The notes under the pieces: generated by a model
What the model was told of the DNA's origin: nothing
Database searches by the model: none
The model's input: the letters and a program-made list of their open reading frames with translations, nothing else
Position numbers and translations under genes: made by a program
Source: Otatea glauca
Taxonomy: Eukaryota; Streptophyta; Magnoliopsida; Poales; Poaceae
Assembly: GCA_036346275.1 (NCBI GenBank)
Contig: CM070711.1
Span: forward strand, 50,965,435 to 51,029,434
Direction: 5' to 3'
DNA length: 64,000 bases
Shown here: positions 10,880 through 22,295 of the stretch, piece by piece
Position numbering within the stretch: position 1 is the first letter of the stretch
Layout: the number at the start of each line of letters is the position of its first letter

Positions 10880-12060
10880 TTATAACCGAGCCATGTATCC
10901 CAGTACTTAGCATAAAGAAACTGTCCCAGTTGATTATTAGTCACTCAGTCACATGGCAAACTGTGGCAAACCATCTCTAGTCACCACTGGCAGCGACCAA
11001 CCCCTCCCTTGGATGCGTGTTGATCCCCTCTTGCTCACCGTGCCCTCGGTCGGACAAGATACCCGTCGGATTGTCGCTGGTGACGTGCCCTAGCATTGCC
11101 TCCATTCTCTGTCCATGAAAGGTGGGCCCGAGATGTCGACGACCCATGCAGGAGCACGCCGGTCTGTCTCACTGAAGCCATGGACCCACTCGTTAGTGCG
11201 GGATTTGAAAACCACCTGAAAAAAGGAAAAAACGCTTTCTCCGTTGGAAAGAGTACTTTCTATTTTCGGAATTTTTTTCATTTCCCTGGCATTTTCTTAA
11301 CCCGAGCCATTTCAAATATATATAACTTTTGCATCTTAAGTCCAAATTGAGTCAAACAAATTTCTAAATTCGTCTAAAATTGTACCAGAATATGCAAACA
11401 TATTTAATTATGAATAATATTTTTAATTAAATGCATTTAAATTTGAATAAAACCCTAATATGGTTACATATAGAAATATGTAAACTATAAATCATAAAAT
11501 AATGAAATAAATTACACATGCTCCTGAAACCATCAAAACCCTGTATCAGCAAAAATATTAAGTTTGAACTTAATTTGAATTTGTTTTTTTTTTTTGTAAA
11601 TAGATCATTTCCTAGTGCAATGGAAATATAAATTACGAAAAGTAGTGTATAAAAATTTAATTGATGGTAGAACCAGTTTGTAAACTCTAATAAAATTATA
11701 ACATCCTCACTTGATCAATAACAACTTGTCATATTTTGTGTAGGTTTAAATTTATAAAAGGCCATAAATTCCACGCATATATATATATATATGTGTGAAT
11801 GTATGTATGCATGCATGTATGTATGTATGTATGTTGTGAGAACAAAGGCATGATCATGAAAAACTAATTGCTAAAGACCCTTAAGATTAGATCACCCTAA
11901 AATGTAGAAATAATCCAAACATAATATGCTTTGCATCTGAATCCTATTAAAAGCACAACACTTCATGTTGACCCTATATCAAAATTTTGTAAATCCAAAT
12001 AATTTTAGCCTCTTGAATCCAAACATAATTTATTCTGAATTTGTTGAATTAAGCCTTTTA
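10880..12060 (+). mobile_element. Left part of a plus-strand family B LTR
   Basis: Diverged but colinear with the inverse of 17200-18350 in the family B LTR at 15396-20072: GC-rich piece with GGTGGGCCCGAG, then CGTTGGAAAGAG, CCGAGCCATTT, TATAACTTTTGC, an (AT)n/(GTAT)n tract (11775-11835) and TTTTAGCCTCTTGAAT (about 12008). The continuation is at 20311. The upstream part with the TATA box is missing. Confidence 0.6.
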
Positions 12061-12490
12061 TTATATTTTATTTATTTAGTGAAAAGTATTAATGACATTC
12101 TGTTGGAAATATTTTATTTGAGTCCCTAATATCTTAAAGTATTTTCTGGAATTTATCTAGATTTTTCCTAGTATTTTTGCTATTTTATTTGGTTTAATCT
12201 ATTTTGCTAATTTGTTTTTATTCGGAAATGTATTAAAAACTATGTGAATAGTGTTGAGACGAAACCCATCGGTCCAGCCCAAACCGCCCACGCAACCCGT
12301 CGGCGCACAACTGTTGGATCTTAATCCAACGGCCAAGAGTCTTCTGCATCGCTCGTGCGTGTGAGTCGTCGGATCGTTGCCGCGTGGACGTCTCAGATGC
12401 TGCCACGTCGCCCTTTCATATCCTCGTCGGATTCTGTCGCCGTATCCGAGCGAACCTCGTTTCGTGTGAGATTCACGGAAGTTGAGATCG

Positions 12491-12500
12491 CTATTTATAG
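12491..12500 (+). promoter_or_regulatory. TATA box of the plus-strand family A LTR
   Basis: CTATTTATAG sits at the border of an AT-rich upstream part and a CpG-rich leader. Equivalent boxes on the minus strand: 1462-1470, 24759-24768 (CTATAAATAG), 50799-50807, 57901-57907 (TATAAAG), 18863-18870 (TATAAATA) and 52461-52468 (TATATAAG). Their common direction fixes the sense strand of these LTRs. Confidence 0.65.
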
Positions 12501-13482
12501 CGCCGCCGCCACCCTCGTTTTCTTCACCCCGCACCGCATCTCCTGGTCAAGTCACGCTCGCCGAGACGCCGTCGTTCGCCCGTGCAATCCCGCCGAAGTT
12601 GTTGCCTTCGCCGTCGTCGTCTCTCGCATGTTTTCGCCGTTGTTGAGCCGCCTCCGTTGTCGCCATTGGTACACGTGTACTCATCGCATCAAGACGCTTC
12701 GAATGCGCCAAGTAACGTTGCCGGAGTCACCCTCAAACGTCGTCGGCCCTGTCATCGTTGGATCTGCATCATCGTTGGATCTGCACCAAACGTCGCACCA
12801 TCGCCTTCCCGTCGCCGCTTCGTCATCGTTGGATCTGCATCGTCTGTCCGCCGCTGCGCCGCGTAATCGTCGCCATTTCGTCTCGCGTCGCCGTGTCCTA
12901 GCCATCGGATCCTCAGTGTGCGTCCCAGATCGTGCCACGCGCCGTCCACCGGGCTAGCCGCGTCGCCCCGCCGCTTCGGTTCTCTTCGCCGTCACCCCCG
13001 TTCGATTAGATCTGGACGGTCGGGATCGTGCCGCGTGTCACCTCCGTAGCAGATCAGAGCTGCGTGGTGTCAGCTGATCTCGGCCGTATGATTTGAGTTG
13101 GACAAGCGGGATTGCGCCAAGCCTTGCGCCAGTGACGCGCCACGTGTCCTCTGACATCAGCGGGACGTCATATTTTGGTTTTCCCGAAGAAAAATAATTA
13201 ACTAAAAATCATATTCGGTGCTGACGTCAGCATGACATCATAAATGCTATTTTTCAGTATAAAAATAATTCGGTTAATTCAGTTTTTCCAATTATCTGAT
13301 TTATCTATTATTTCAAACTTCGAGTCGCTATATCTTTTGCATCTGACCTCCGATTGAGGTGATTCCAGTTTCTAAGAATTTTTAAAATCAAGATCTATCT
13401 AATGGTGAATTTTATTTAATTTTTGGAGTTGATCTTGCTCTTTGTTTTTGCTATTGATTGCTTTCTCTTCCATTACACGTAG

Positions 13483-14757
13483 ACGTCGAGTTGCCCGGTG
13501 AGTTCGTGGTTGAGGAGCCAGCGCCCGAGCAAGGTCCAGAGTAGGGGTCAGAGCTATTTGAAGGCAAGTTGTGTTTTGATCATGTTGAACCCATGCTTTA
13601 AATACTATATTGTTTCAAAGTATTGCATGATAATTCAATTATGCCTTGTTTCAAATATGTTGGGTATAGCTAATTGTCCACTTTGAATTACATTCACCTT
13701 GCCATGTTGTATGTCTTATTTTATTTGACACCCTAGAATGGTTTAATATTAATTGGTAGCTATAATTACCAATATGGGTTGTTAGAACGCATGTAGTTGG
13801 CTTAGTTGTGCAACGACTCATCATTTTATATGCAAATGATTAATCTTGCTTAATGACTATGGAACATGTTTATTAACTTGTGTTCAGGTGTTGTCACACA
13901 ATGTTGTTGTTGATAATAGCACTTGGTGCATGGTAAATCAACTGGGGTGTTAAAATAATTTAGACTGAGGCAAGTGGCATGTATATGTGGTGGGCCAATG
14001 TGGCACTTGGGTGATCGCATTGCTTTTATGATAATGGTTGGTTTATGGTTATGATGATTTTTAGTTAGTCTTGCCTTGGTCAATTAAGGACTTAACCTTG
14101 CAAGAATTTGAACTGAGTCATTCATACAATCACATGTCTATTATGGGACAAACCTAGCTGATTAATTTGTTATGTCTAGACATTGGTATTGTCTTGGCGG
14201 TGTGGGTTCCGGGTGTACGGGTATGCTCACATGCCGCAAGAGGGGGGCCCTGGATGTGGTAACCAATCCCACCAGTGTTGAAACCTTAGCGAACAGTACT
14301 GGATTTAGACAGGCATTGGAAAGGCTTTGTTATAATCACTCGCCTTTGTGGTGTATGGCTGTATCTTGTGGGAAAAATGTATAACCTCTGCAGAGTGTAA
14401 AATCTATTCGAATAGCCATGCTCGTGGAATTGAGCATTGCTCGGTGATTACAGTCAAGGGTTAGATTTTATTAAAAGCAAATGTGGGTATGGATGTTGAA
14501 ATGTGGAATAAGGTTATGAGTTGGTTATTGGAAAACAAATGAGAAAGGTATTATTGTTATTATTTATTTTACCGTCTTTCGATATATTTATGCTATTCCT
14601 TTACAAATGTTGTTTACGCAAATTAACCTTGTTAGCCTATCCTTTGTAATAAGCCATGCATATAGTATACTCACCCCCTTCCAACAAAGCATCACCAATT
14701 GGAGAAGAAGCAACGCCTGCTTTTGAGGAAGAGTATCAGGAAGAGGCGAATAACTAG
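13483..14757 (+). pseudogene. LTR acidic exon cassette, plus-strand family A copy
   Basis: Exon 2 is 13483-13563 (81 bases) after a T-rich tract ending ACACGTAG and before the donor GAAG/GCAAGT. It encodes VELPGEFVVEEPAPEQGPE, then an in-frame TAG, then GSELFE. Exon 3 is 14690-14757, joined in frame (phase 1), encoding SPIGEEATPAFEEEYQEEANN and a stop. One nonsense change (CAG to TAG) breaks it. Intron 1126 bp. No function is known to me for this product. Confidence 0.5.
14386..14442 (+). promoter_or_regulatory. Cluster of four palindromes in the LTR intron
   Basis: CTCTGCAGAG (14386-14395), CTATTCGAATAG (14404-14415), CCATG-CT-CGTGG (14416-14427) and GAGCA-T-TGCTC (14432-14442) follow each other with almost no gap. 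The same cluster occurs in the other family A and B LTRs with different but still complementary arms. Confidence 0.75.
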
Positions 14758-15039
14758 GGTGCGAACTTTGTCAGTTGCCTGTGGCAGATTGAAGGGTTTT
14801 CTACTCTTATGTTTATTTCCGCTGCTATTTATTTACTTTTTAGTCTTAGCCCTGCGAGGCGTACTCATGTAAGGTTGACCATAAGGTTGTTAAACAGTTA
14901 TATTTAATATTGATAAAGTCTTTATTATGTTATTGCTGAGTATGAATGTGATATTCATCTATGTTGAGCTTGCGTGCACTAGCGTGATCCTAGACTAGTG
15001 TAGAATACACAGAGGGTCCGAATTTGCATATTCGGGTCA

Positions 15040-15395
15040 ATAATGCATCGGGAGGAGGTCAGTAATCGACAATTAGGCGCTGTCTTAGTTGCAATGAGCC
15101 AGGGCATTTCGCTAATAATTGTCTGAAGAGAGGAGGTGTTACGCCTGTTTGTTTCAACCATGGATCTACGCCGGCCAAGACACCTGCACCAGGAGGGAAC
15201 CATGGATCTGTTCAAGCTGGAGCCATAACTCAAGCCACAGTGAGAGGTCGTGTAAAACATATCACGACTGATGAGGCTTAGGAAGCATCAGACGTCGTAC
15301 TGGGTAAGTTCTTAGTTAACTCAGTACCTGCTACAGTATTATTTGATTCTGGAGCTTCGCATTCCTTTATTTCTCGAGATTTTGCTGTTGAAAAT
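15040..15395 (+). pseudogene. Gypsy gag zinc knuckle and start of protease
   Basis: Plus strand: CLSCNEPGHFANNC is a perfect C-X2-C-X4-H-X4-C zinc knuckle (about 15083-15124), then TPAKTPAPGGN linker, one in-frame stop (EA*EASD) and the protease core VLFDSGASHSFIS with the catalytic D-S-G. The frame is cut at 15395 by a solo LTR and resumes at 20073. Motifs fit chromovirus-type gypsy (Tekay/Del-like); lineage by resemblance only. Confidence 0.85.
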
Positions 15396-18300
15396 TGTGA
15401 GACCCCGTTTTTGCAAACAGGAACCTCCATGTGATTACCGTACTAGTCCCATGATCAGTGGCTAGCACTCACATGTTTACAACATTCCTATCACAACCAC
15501 AAGTTAAATATTTGACAGGCATATATTACAAGCAGTAATAATTATACAGAGTTAAATTCTTACAACAGCGGAAAAATAGAGGAAATTAGAACTCCAAAAG
15601 CCACGTGGTTTGCCCGCTAACCCTCAGGCAACTGACTTGGCAAACCTAGGGAAACTCATCGTCAAAAGATCCGCACCCTGCGTGAAAGTAAAAGTCGTCG
15701 AGGCGCCGCGAGCTTCGTCTCTCGAGACAGCAGATGCAAGATTGAGTACTTTGGTACTCAGCAAGACTTATAGTGTTTGGCAGATGCATTTAAGTAATTA
15801 TGCAGGCTAATCAAGGCAGGTTAATGGTTATTTTGCAGTTGCATAAACATTTTAAGAATACAATATAATAAATTGAAAACACCGCATTTTCAAATGAGCA
15901 TTTGAAACATAAAGCGATAAGCAAAAATCCAAGTCCTTCAACCCGGTCTACCGACCGCATAGACCCTGAGTCGTCCTTTGACCCAAAGAGCTAGGTGCAA
16001 AATGGTTTCCTTTTCAAACCCAGCTTTTTCGAAAAGTACCAAAACATTCTAACATTGGAATGACTTCACCAAGCGTCCATAACCGTGGACACGGCTAATC
16101 GATTAGTTTTACACTCTGCAGAGGTGTACAGCTTTACCCACAAGGAATGATCAACCTCTTTTGCGTGCCAATTTACACACTTCCTTTGGTGTGTCGGCAA
16201 GGAGATCATCTGAGCCGTTACATTATCTAGATGTGGCTTTGAACCAGCCGGGGACGTTTGACCTCGCCATGAAAGCGAAACACTCACCCAAGACGTGGAT
16301 CCTTTCACTTTACACCCAACACCACGTTTACATTCACGGCGGCGTACACCGTTGCATTGGTATGTAGAAACCCCTACGAGACAAACCGAAACGGAATGCA
16401 CGCATGCGATACTCCGCCTTCCTTAGATGCAAAGCCACACCTAAACAACTTAATAGGCTAAGATCGTCCCATACCAACCCTCGTGGTTGTACGAAATTCT
16501 TGGATCTATAGCGTCCCATTGCTCGGTCCTTAATCCGACACAGGCGATACTCCACCCTACACTACGTGCAAATCCCTCTGCACCTCCGCCATCGCCATTA
16601 ATCGCCGCATCAAAACCATAGTTTTATTTTGGGTTTTAATCAAAGTACCAGCAACATTTCCCAAATAAGGATCATACATTTGTTGAAAAGATTGAAAGTA
16701 CGATCTGACTTTGAGCAGATATTCTATACCAACGGTTATACCCAAAATGACATTAAGCATGTCTAGCTTTTCCAGCTAAGGCTTACAAGGTTCACATGTT
16801 CATACAGATTGAGGCAAACCATAATTTACAGGACTAACTACTGTTCTAACCCAAATTAGCATTTTTAGGAGAACTATCAGGATGCACTGTACATAAGCAA
16901 AAACAACATAGTGTAGGTAAATTATTAGGCTCGACATGTTCAAGGAGGTGCTTGCCTTGCAACTCATTGTCTAGCTCGATCGGATCGGCGATGACGTCGT
17001 CTTCCTCTTCGAGGACGTCGGACTCTACACGACGATCAAGCGGAAGAATAATAAATATCCAAATTCGGAAAAGGCGAAAAGAAGATGATGATAAGTCAAA
17101 TAAAGAAAAGCTCAGAAAGCAGGTTATCCTTTTGAGGATTGAATCATGACTATTAAGGTTTCACGAGGTAATTGATTATGCATTTAAAACATTAATACTT
17201 CCTGAATGAACATTATGAGTTTTTCATATGGACTATTTATTTGAAAATTATGAATTCAAGAGGCTAAAATTGTGAATTCTAGTATTTATGACTTCGAATT
17301 ATAGATGCTAAAATTATTTGAATTAAAAGAATTAGACACTAATTAAGGGTTACGCTAAACACTTAACCCTAAGTGATTTGCATAGAAAAGGTTTTAAATA
17401 ATTTGTAACTGGTAGCTAGCTAATTAGATTTATACTTGATTTTTGAGAAGGTTCTGGTGATACAAATTTATTAACTACAAATTCTTTATCAAGCTAAGTT
17501 GTTAGGTTGTTTATAGCTTGAATCAAATAAACTAGATTTTACCTATTTAACCTACAAAGCACATATATATACATATATATGTGTGAGTGCATTTGGCACC
17601 ATAATGATTACATGCTTTAGAGTTAATTCAACCCAAAATTCCTACTTAATCAAACTTAACTATGCTACTGCCATCTTGCTATTTATAATTAAACTTTTGT
17701 TTCTTTTATATTTCCTTTAATCTTATTATAAATATTTGAATTGCTAGTGTATTGGAAACAAAGCCTAAATAAAAAGTAATTCATATAAGCATGAAAATTA
17801 AATATCCTTGTATATCTGGGTTCCTGGTAATATAAGGATTCTAGAAAAATTAGTTTCATAAATTTCCAAATTTATTTACAGAAATTTTGTATAGAGCATA
17901 TCTTTAGCCTTTTAACTCAAATTTGAATTTCAAAATTTTCCAGAGATGATCTTCAAAATATTTTTGCATATTCTGAATCTGCGGAATTTTTCATGAGTTT
18001 AGAAATTGGTTTCACTATTTTTGGCCAGATGATTCAAAAGTTATGGACTTCTGAAGTGGCTCGGTTTCTGAAAATTAACTAAAATGCCAAAATACGTTTT
18101 CGCAGTTGGAAAGCGTATTTGGGTTTTGGCGCTATTGGCGTTTGAACGCGCCCGCCGCCATCGACAGTCGGCCCTTTGCCCCGTGACCGTCTTGGCGCAC
18201 CGAGCGAGCGGCACTCGAGATCGACGGTTGGGCCCCGCTTGCCAGCGAGACGTGACACGCGCAGAATCCCACCGAGTGACTGACAGCGGTACCCCACCCG

Positions 18301-20072
18301 TCAGCGACCCGAAGCAGAGCGTTTTTGTCCAAGGCTCGCCGCCGGCGAACTAAGTCCGGTCGCGGCGAGCAGGTAGGACCAACAACACCGGCGTGACAAG
18401 GTGGTCCTAGGGACACTACCCATTCGCCGAAGCGGCGGAAAATAGGTCGCCACCGTAGAGGCGGCGGCACTACTGGCCGAACGAGCCCGGCTCGCCGCCG
18501 ACCATATTTTCACCGGGCAAGGACGGTGTAAGCACCGATGAACTAAGGAGACCCATTTCACCGCTAGCGTGGCGAAGAAGCATCGGAGGTGGCGCCACGA
18601 TCGCCGGAGCTGCGAAGAAACGCGGCGGAAAAGGTGGGCTACAGCCAAAACAAGTAAAAACATTGGTTGGTCAAGATCCCACCGGGCACCGCGAAGCTCT
18701 AGGAAGGACCAATTGCACAATTTGTTACCGGATGAGCTTGATTCGCTATCCCCTTTTTCTCGTTCTTTCGCGAAAATGGCAAGGGAGCGAGAGATCAATT
18801 TGCTAGCTCTCCGCTCAGAGTGTGGATGAAGAAATGAGGGACCTCAAGCAACGCTCAGATGGTATTTATAGCCAAAGTTGGATAGCATTACAGGGTGTGA
18901 ATGGGTGAAAAGATTTGCGGCGGCTCGGTGCGGCGCGGAGGCGAGTTGGCACGGGATTTTTCAGGCGCGGGACAGCGGGGTATGGCCACGGTGTGGCGTG
19001 GGCAGGCCAAGGACGAGCCGAGGTGACTCGCAGACGTGGGCTCGACGGATTTCGCGCTGAGAGGCGGAGGAGAGCCAGCGAAGTCTCGCGATGCATCGGG
19101 CTCTCCTCGGGTGAGAGGGAAAAGGGGCGAGAGCAGCGGAGGGGGAGGCTGACAGGTGGGTCCGCCCCCACCGGGCAGCGAGAGGAAGTGTCCACGCTGC
19201 TTGCCAGCTCGCCAATTCACTGCAGTGTCCGGGCCCGCATGTCAGCGAGGGAAAACGAGTTAGAGGATAGCTCTGGCCGGGACAGCTCCCATGTGGGCAT
19301 TAAACTACCATCAAATCACTTTGAAAATTTTCCAAACTTTTTTACTGGGTTTATCTGGAAGTCCTCGGCGTCCAGTTAAATTTTCAGAGTAAAATACATT
19401 ATGGTTAATTTATAACAATTCTGACACTGTGGACGGGTACAGAAATTGAATTTCGGAATTCTATTTATTTAAAGGTGTAAAAATTATTAATTATTTTCCA
19501 AACTTTTTGGGGAGGTTCATTTTGTCATACGTATGTCTCCATAAAAATTTCAAGTCAAAAACTCAAGTGAATATTTTATAAAAATTCTGACATGAATATT
19601 TCTTGTTTTTAATAGCCTCTGTTTTTGAATTTTTAGGAGGCTTTGACGACATGATAAATTGCTGAGATTTTTACCAGATGTAACTACTGCTCTAAGGGTT
19701 CTTTGGTAATTTTTGGGGCTCCTGGTCAATTTCTATTGTTTTGGATTAATTCAAACTTTACTGTTTTTAGTCAAAAGAAAGAATTGAGATATTTATTTTT
19801 GCTCCAATTCAGCACTAAAGATTTTTACTAAGTATTTTTACTGGTTTACCAGATTGGTCATGGTCAAATGGTAATTTTTATAATTTTTACTTTTACCTTC
19901 TTACCATTTTTCATTTGATCATTCTATTAATTGGATTGTTCATACAAAACATAAATCCAAGAAAATCCAATAAAACCAATAACATCAAGAAAATCCAGAA
20001 ATAAATATATTTTAATCCAAAATATTCATTTCCATTTTATTATATACTGTTTTTCATTTTTGGGCTGTTACA
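15396..20072 (-). mobile_element. Solo LTR, family B, 4677 bp, duplication AAAAT
   Basis: Sense strand starts TGTAACAGCCCAAAAATG at 20072 and ends ..GGGGTCTCACA at 15396. Flanks AAAAT at 15391-15395 and 20073-20077 form a perfect 5-bp target duplication. TATA box TATAAATA at 18863-18870; GC-rich leader about 18900 down to 18100; acidic exons 17024-16956 and 15677-15646; palindromes 16083-16123. No internal region: a single LTR left by recombination. It interrupts the protease gene of the host element. Confidence 0.9.
15646..17024 (-). other. LTR acidic exon cassette, family B copy
   Basis: Exon 2 is 16956-17024 (69 bases) after ..CGTGTAG, encoding SDVLEEEDDVIADPIELDNE then LQ, with donor CAAG/GCAAGC. 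Exon 3 is 15646-15677 after ..CACGCAG, encoding CGSFDDEFP and stop. Joining them keeps the frame (phase 1). Intron 1278 bp. No stop inside either exon. Confidence 0.5.
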
Positions 20073-20310
20073 AAAATGGGTTAGAAGTGATGAACCTTAA
20101 GTGCATGCTGTTGGTCCAATCCCCTGGATCAGAACTACGATCTAACCTAGGATGTATGGGGGTGAAGATGCTTATGAATGGGATAGAGTTTCTAGCGAAC
20201 CTTATTATCTTAGATACTCCAACTTTAGATGTTATCCATGGAATGGATTGGTCCGGATTTGTATATTCGAGTCCTGACAAACCATAACCCTACAACCACT
20301 CCTGTATTTT
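20073..20310 (+). pseudogene. Protease, continuation after the solo LTR
   Basis: Open frame NGLEVMNLKCMLLVQSPGSE .. ANLIILDTPTLDVIHGMDW. This is the second half of the gypsy retropepsin whose active site is at about 15340; GMDW is the usual end. Joined across the duplicated AAAAT it continues the same domain. The downstream polyprotein is missing: at about 20311 the sequence changes to LTR. Confidence 0.8.
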
Positions 20311-20401
20311 ATGGTAAATTTCAATTTGACTTTCTATCTGTATTCTTTTTGCCCTTATTGAAGCTTACTATTTGTTATATTTCTCATTGAACGACGAGTA
20401 G

Positions 20402-21849
20402 ACTCCAACGTTTCAAAAATTGTTGATGATGAATTCACCAACGATCCAGATTACGTGCCGAACAACGATCAGTAAGGCATGCACCCCCTTGATCATATTG
20501 ATCCTAATATTTTACGGTGTTTATATTGTTTTATCAAAACTATTATGCATGCGCTATGTTTAATAAAATATTGCTATATTGTGGGTACTGGTAGAAGTAT
20601 TCCTAAATCTGTGGGATTACCTTCATAATCATTGACACGAGAACCTTGATAACACTAGAATAAAATTTGACAATGTTTAATGTCAACGTGGGTATATGCG
20701 AATACTTAACATTCATGCTTAGCCTTACTTAAGGATAAAAAGTTAAGGAAGGGACATGTGATTTTATATGGTTAAAAAGGTTGGATACGATATTAAAGGT
20801 TGTTGATATTATGGTAAAAATAAAAACAAAACTATAATTTTGACGCGGACGATTATTGGCATTAGCCGGATGTGCATGGGACTTGCACGTAGTGTAGGGA
20901 GGTTTATCGCCCGGGTCAGATTTAGGACCGAACTATTTTGTTGTTTTCAAGGCAAGAAAACCGTACAACCACAAGTGCTAGTATGAGACAGTCTTAACCT
21001 ATTAAGTTATTTAGAACTAGCTTTGCACATTGGAAGACTATAGCAGTATGAGCGTCTAAATGGAGGTTGCTCAAAAAGACATCCACACCGAGGTGATTAT
21101 GAAACAAACGTTTACCAATACAACGGCGTACGCCTTACTATAGAGAGAAGTGGGGCTCCATAGGAGTGAACTATGTGAGAAGTATAGTGATTGTACGAAT
21201 ATCTTCTGCCGCCATGGTAAGGGTTTGTCGTCACCGGGTTGATGCAAAGTTAGGTCTAGGTAATGTAACGATTATAGTGTGATCACTCTGTAGCACACCA
21301 AAGGAAGTGTGCTAATATCTTGCACAAAAAGTGATCATATCTTGTGGGTAAAGCAGTACACCTCTGCAGAGTGTTTAAATCTTTTCGAAAAGCCATGCCC
21401 GCGGTCAAGGACACTTGGTAAAGTCATCACATAATTATAGGTTTTGACTTTTTCATAAAATAATTTGGAATTGGGAATGATTATTCGAAATTCCTTATTT
21501 GGTACCAGTGGGTGACTGAAAGATTTGTCAGTTCGTGGATGGTTGAGTTGTTATATTATGATTATATTCTTGTTATTTACTATCAAGTCAAATGTTCTTT
21601 TATAAATTCCGTTTGCAATCCACTATTTAGTATTTACAAATCAAGATTGCTTAGTGCAACAAGAACTTAGTAGCCATCCATTTGATATAGCCTGCATCTA
21701 GTAATTATTTGTATACACTATAAGTCTTGCTGAGTACACAATGTACTCAATCTTGCTATTGTTGTTGTTTATTAGGTGATGAAACAGATTATCTCGACAA
21801 ATTATATGATAACGCAGGTTACGGGGATTACAACGAAGAGTTTTTATAA
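20402..21849 (+). pseudogene. LTR acidic exon cassette, plus-strand family B copy
   Basis: Exon 2 is 20402-20476 (75 bases) encoding SNVSKIVDDEFTNDPDYVPN then NDQ and a stop at the very last codon (CAA to TAA), donor weakened to GGCATGC. Exon 3 is 21776-21849 after TTGTTGTTTATTAG, encoding DETDYLDKLYDNAGYGDYNE then EFL and stop, in phase 1. Intron 1299 bp. Confidence 0.45.
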
Positions 21850-21969
21850 GGTTTACCTTGTCAGTTGCCTGTGGGAATTTTGGGCCAAGGAAAACTGCAA
21901 GATAATAATGTTTCCGCTGCATCTTTATATTGGCTTGTAAGAACAATATGTACAACAGCTTCTTTATCA

Positions 21970-22021
<52 letters not shown>

Positions 22022-22103
22022 GTATGGATGTGTTATCAATTTTGTGGATGTGCGTACTAGCTACTAATCACAGGACTAGTACTGTATGCACATTAGAACC
22101 TTT

Positions 22104-22130
22104 CTTTTATGGTATCCCATACCATAAAAG
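22104..22130. repeat. Perfect 12-bp hairpin near the LTR end
   Basis: CTTTTATGGTAT, CCC, ATACCATAAAAG: arms of 12 with a three-base loop. It replaces the family-B end sequence GGTTCC..AAACGGG, so it is a private insertion or rearrangement of this copy. Confidence 0.85.
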
Positions 22131-22143
22131 AGAGTGTCTCACA

Positions 22144-22290
22144 GTTCAGCAGTCTATGTAGTATGTGCAGTGGTAAAAACTTACAGTATATGGATAGTAA
22201 AATCTATACTATCATGCTAGATGGTTTAGCAGCTTGTTGCGTCTGTGCAGTAGTAAAATCTTACAATATATAGATAGTAAAATATACTAT
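22144..22290. repeat. Two 55-bp tandem-like units in the flanking host sequence
   Basis: GTGCAGTGGTAAAAACTTAC..GATAGTAAAATCTATACTATCAT (22159-22214) recurs as GTGCAGTAGTAAAATCTTAC..GATAGTAAAATATACTATCAT (22236-22293). Spacing about 77 bp. The second unit abuts the solo LTR. Confidence 0.7.
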
Positions 22291-22295
22291 CATTC

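Larger units (their letters stand above)
12060..15039 (+). mobile_element. Plus-strand family A LTR (5' LTR of a degraded gypsy element)
   Basis: Colinear with the inverse of the solo family A LTRs: ATTTTATTTGAGTCC and TTAAAGTATTTT (about 12105-12145), TATA box CTATTTATAG at 12491-12500, GC-rich leader 12500-13050, T-rich intron end before 13483, the acidic exons, the palindrome cluster (14386-14442) and the terminal GTGCACTAGCGTGATCC..TTCGGGTCA. The first bases (TGTAACATCC) are lost. Sequence 15040-15395 then codes gag/protease on the same strand, so this is probably the element's own 5' LTR with the primer site and most of gag deleted. Confidence 0.7.
20311..22143 (+). mobile_element. Right part of the plus-strand family B LTR
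   Basis: Colinear with the inverse of 15396-17110: T-rich intron end (..GACGAGTAG), acidic exons, CTCTGCAGAG/CTTTTCGAAAAG palindromes (21362-21404), TCAGTTGCCTGTGGG, terminal GTACTAG-n-CTAGTAC and end ..GTGTCTCACA at 22143. Its left part is 10880-12060, so 12060-20310 is an insertion. A (TA)n tract lies at 21971-22014. Confidence 0.75.
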
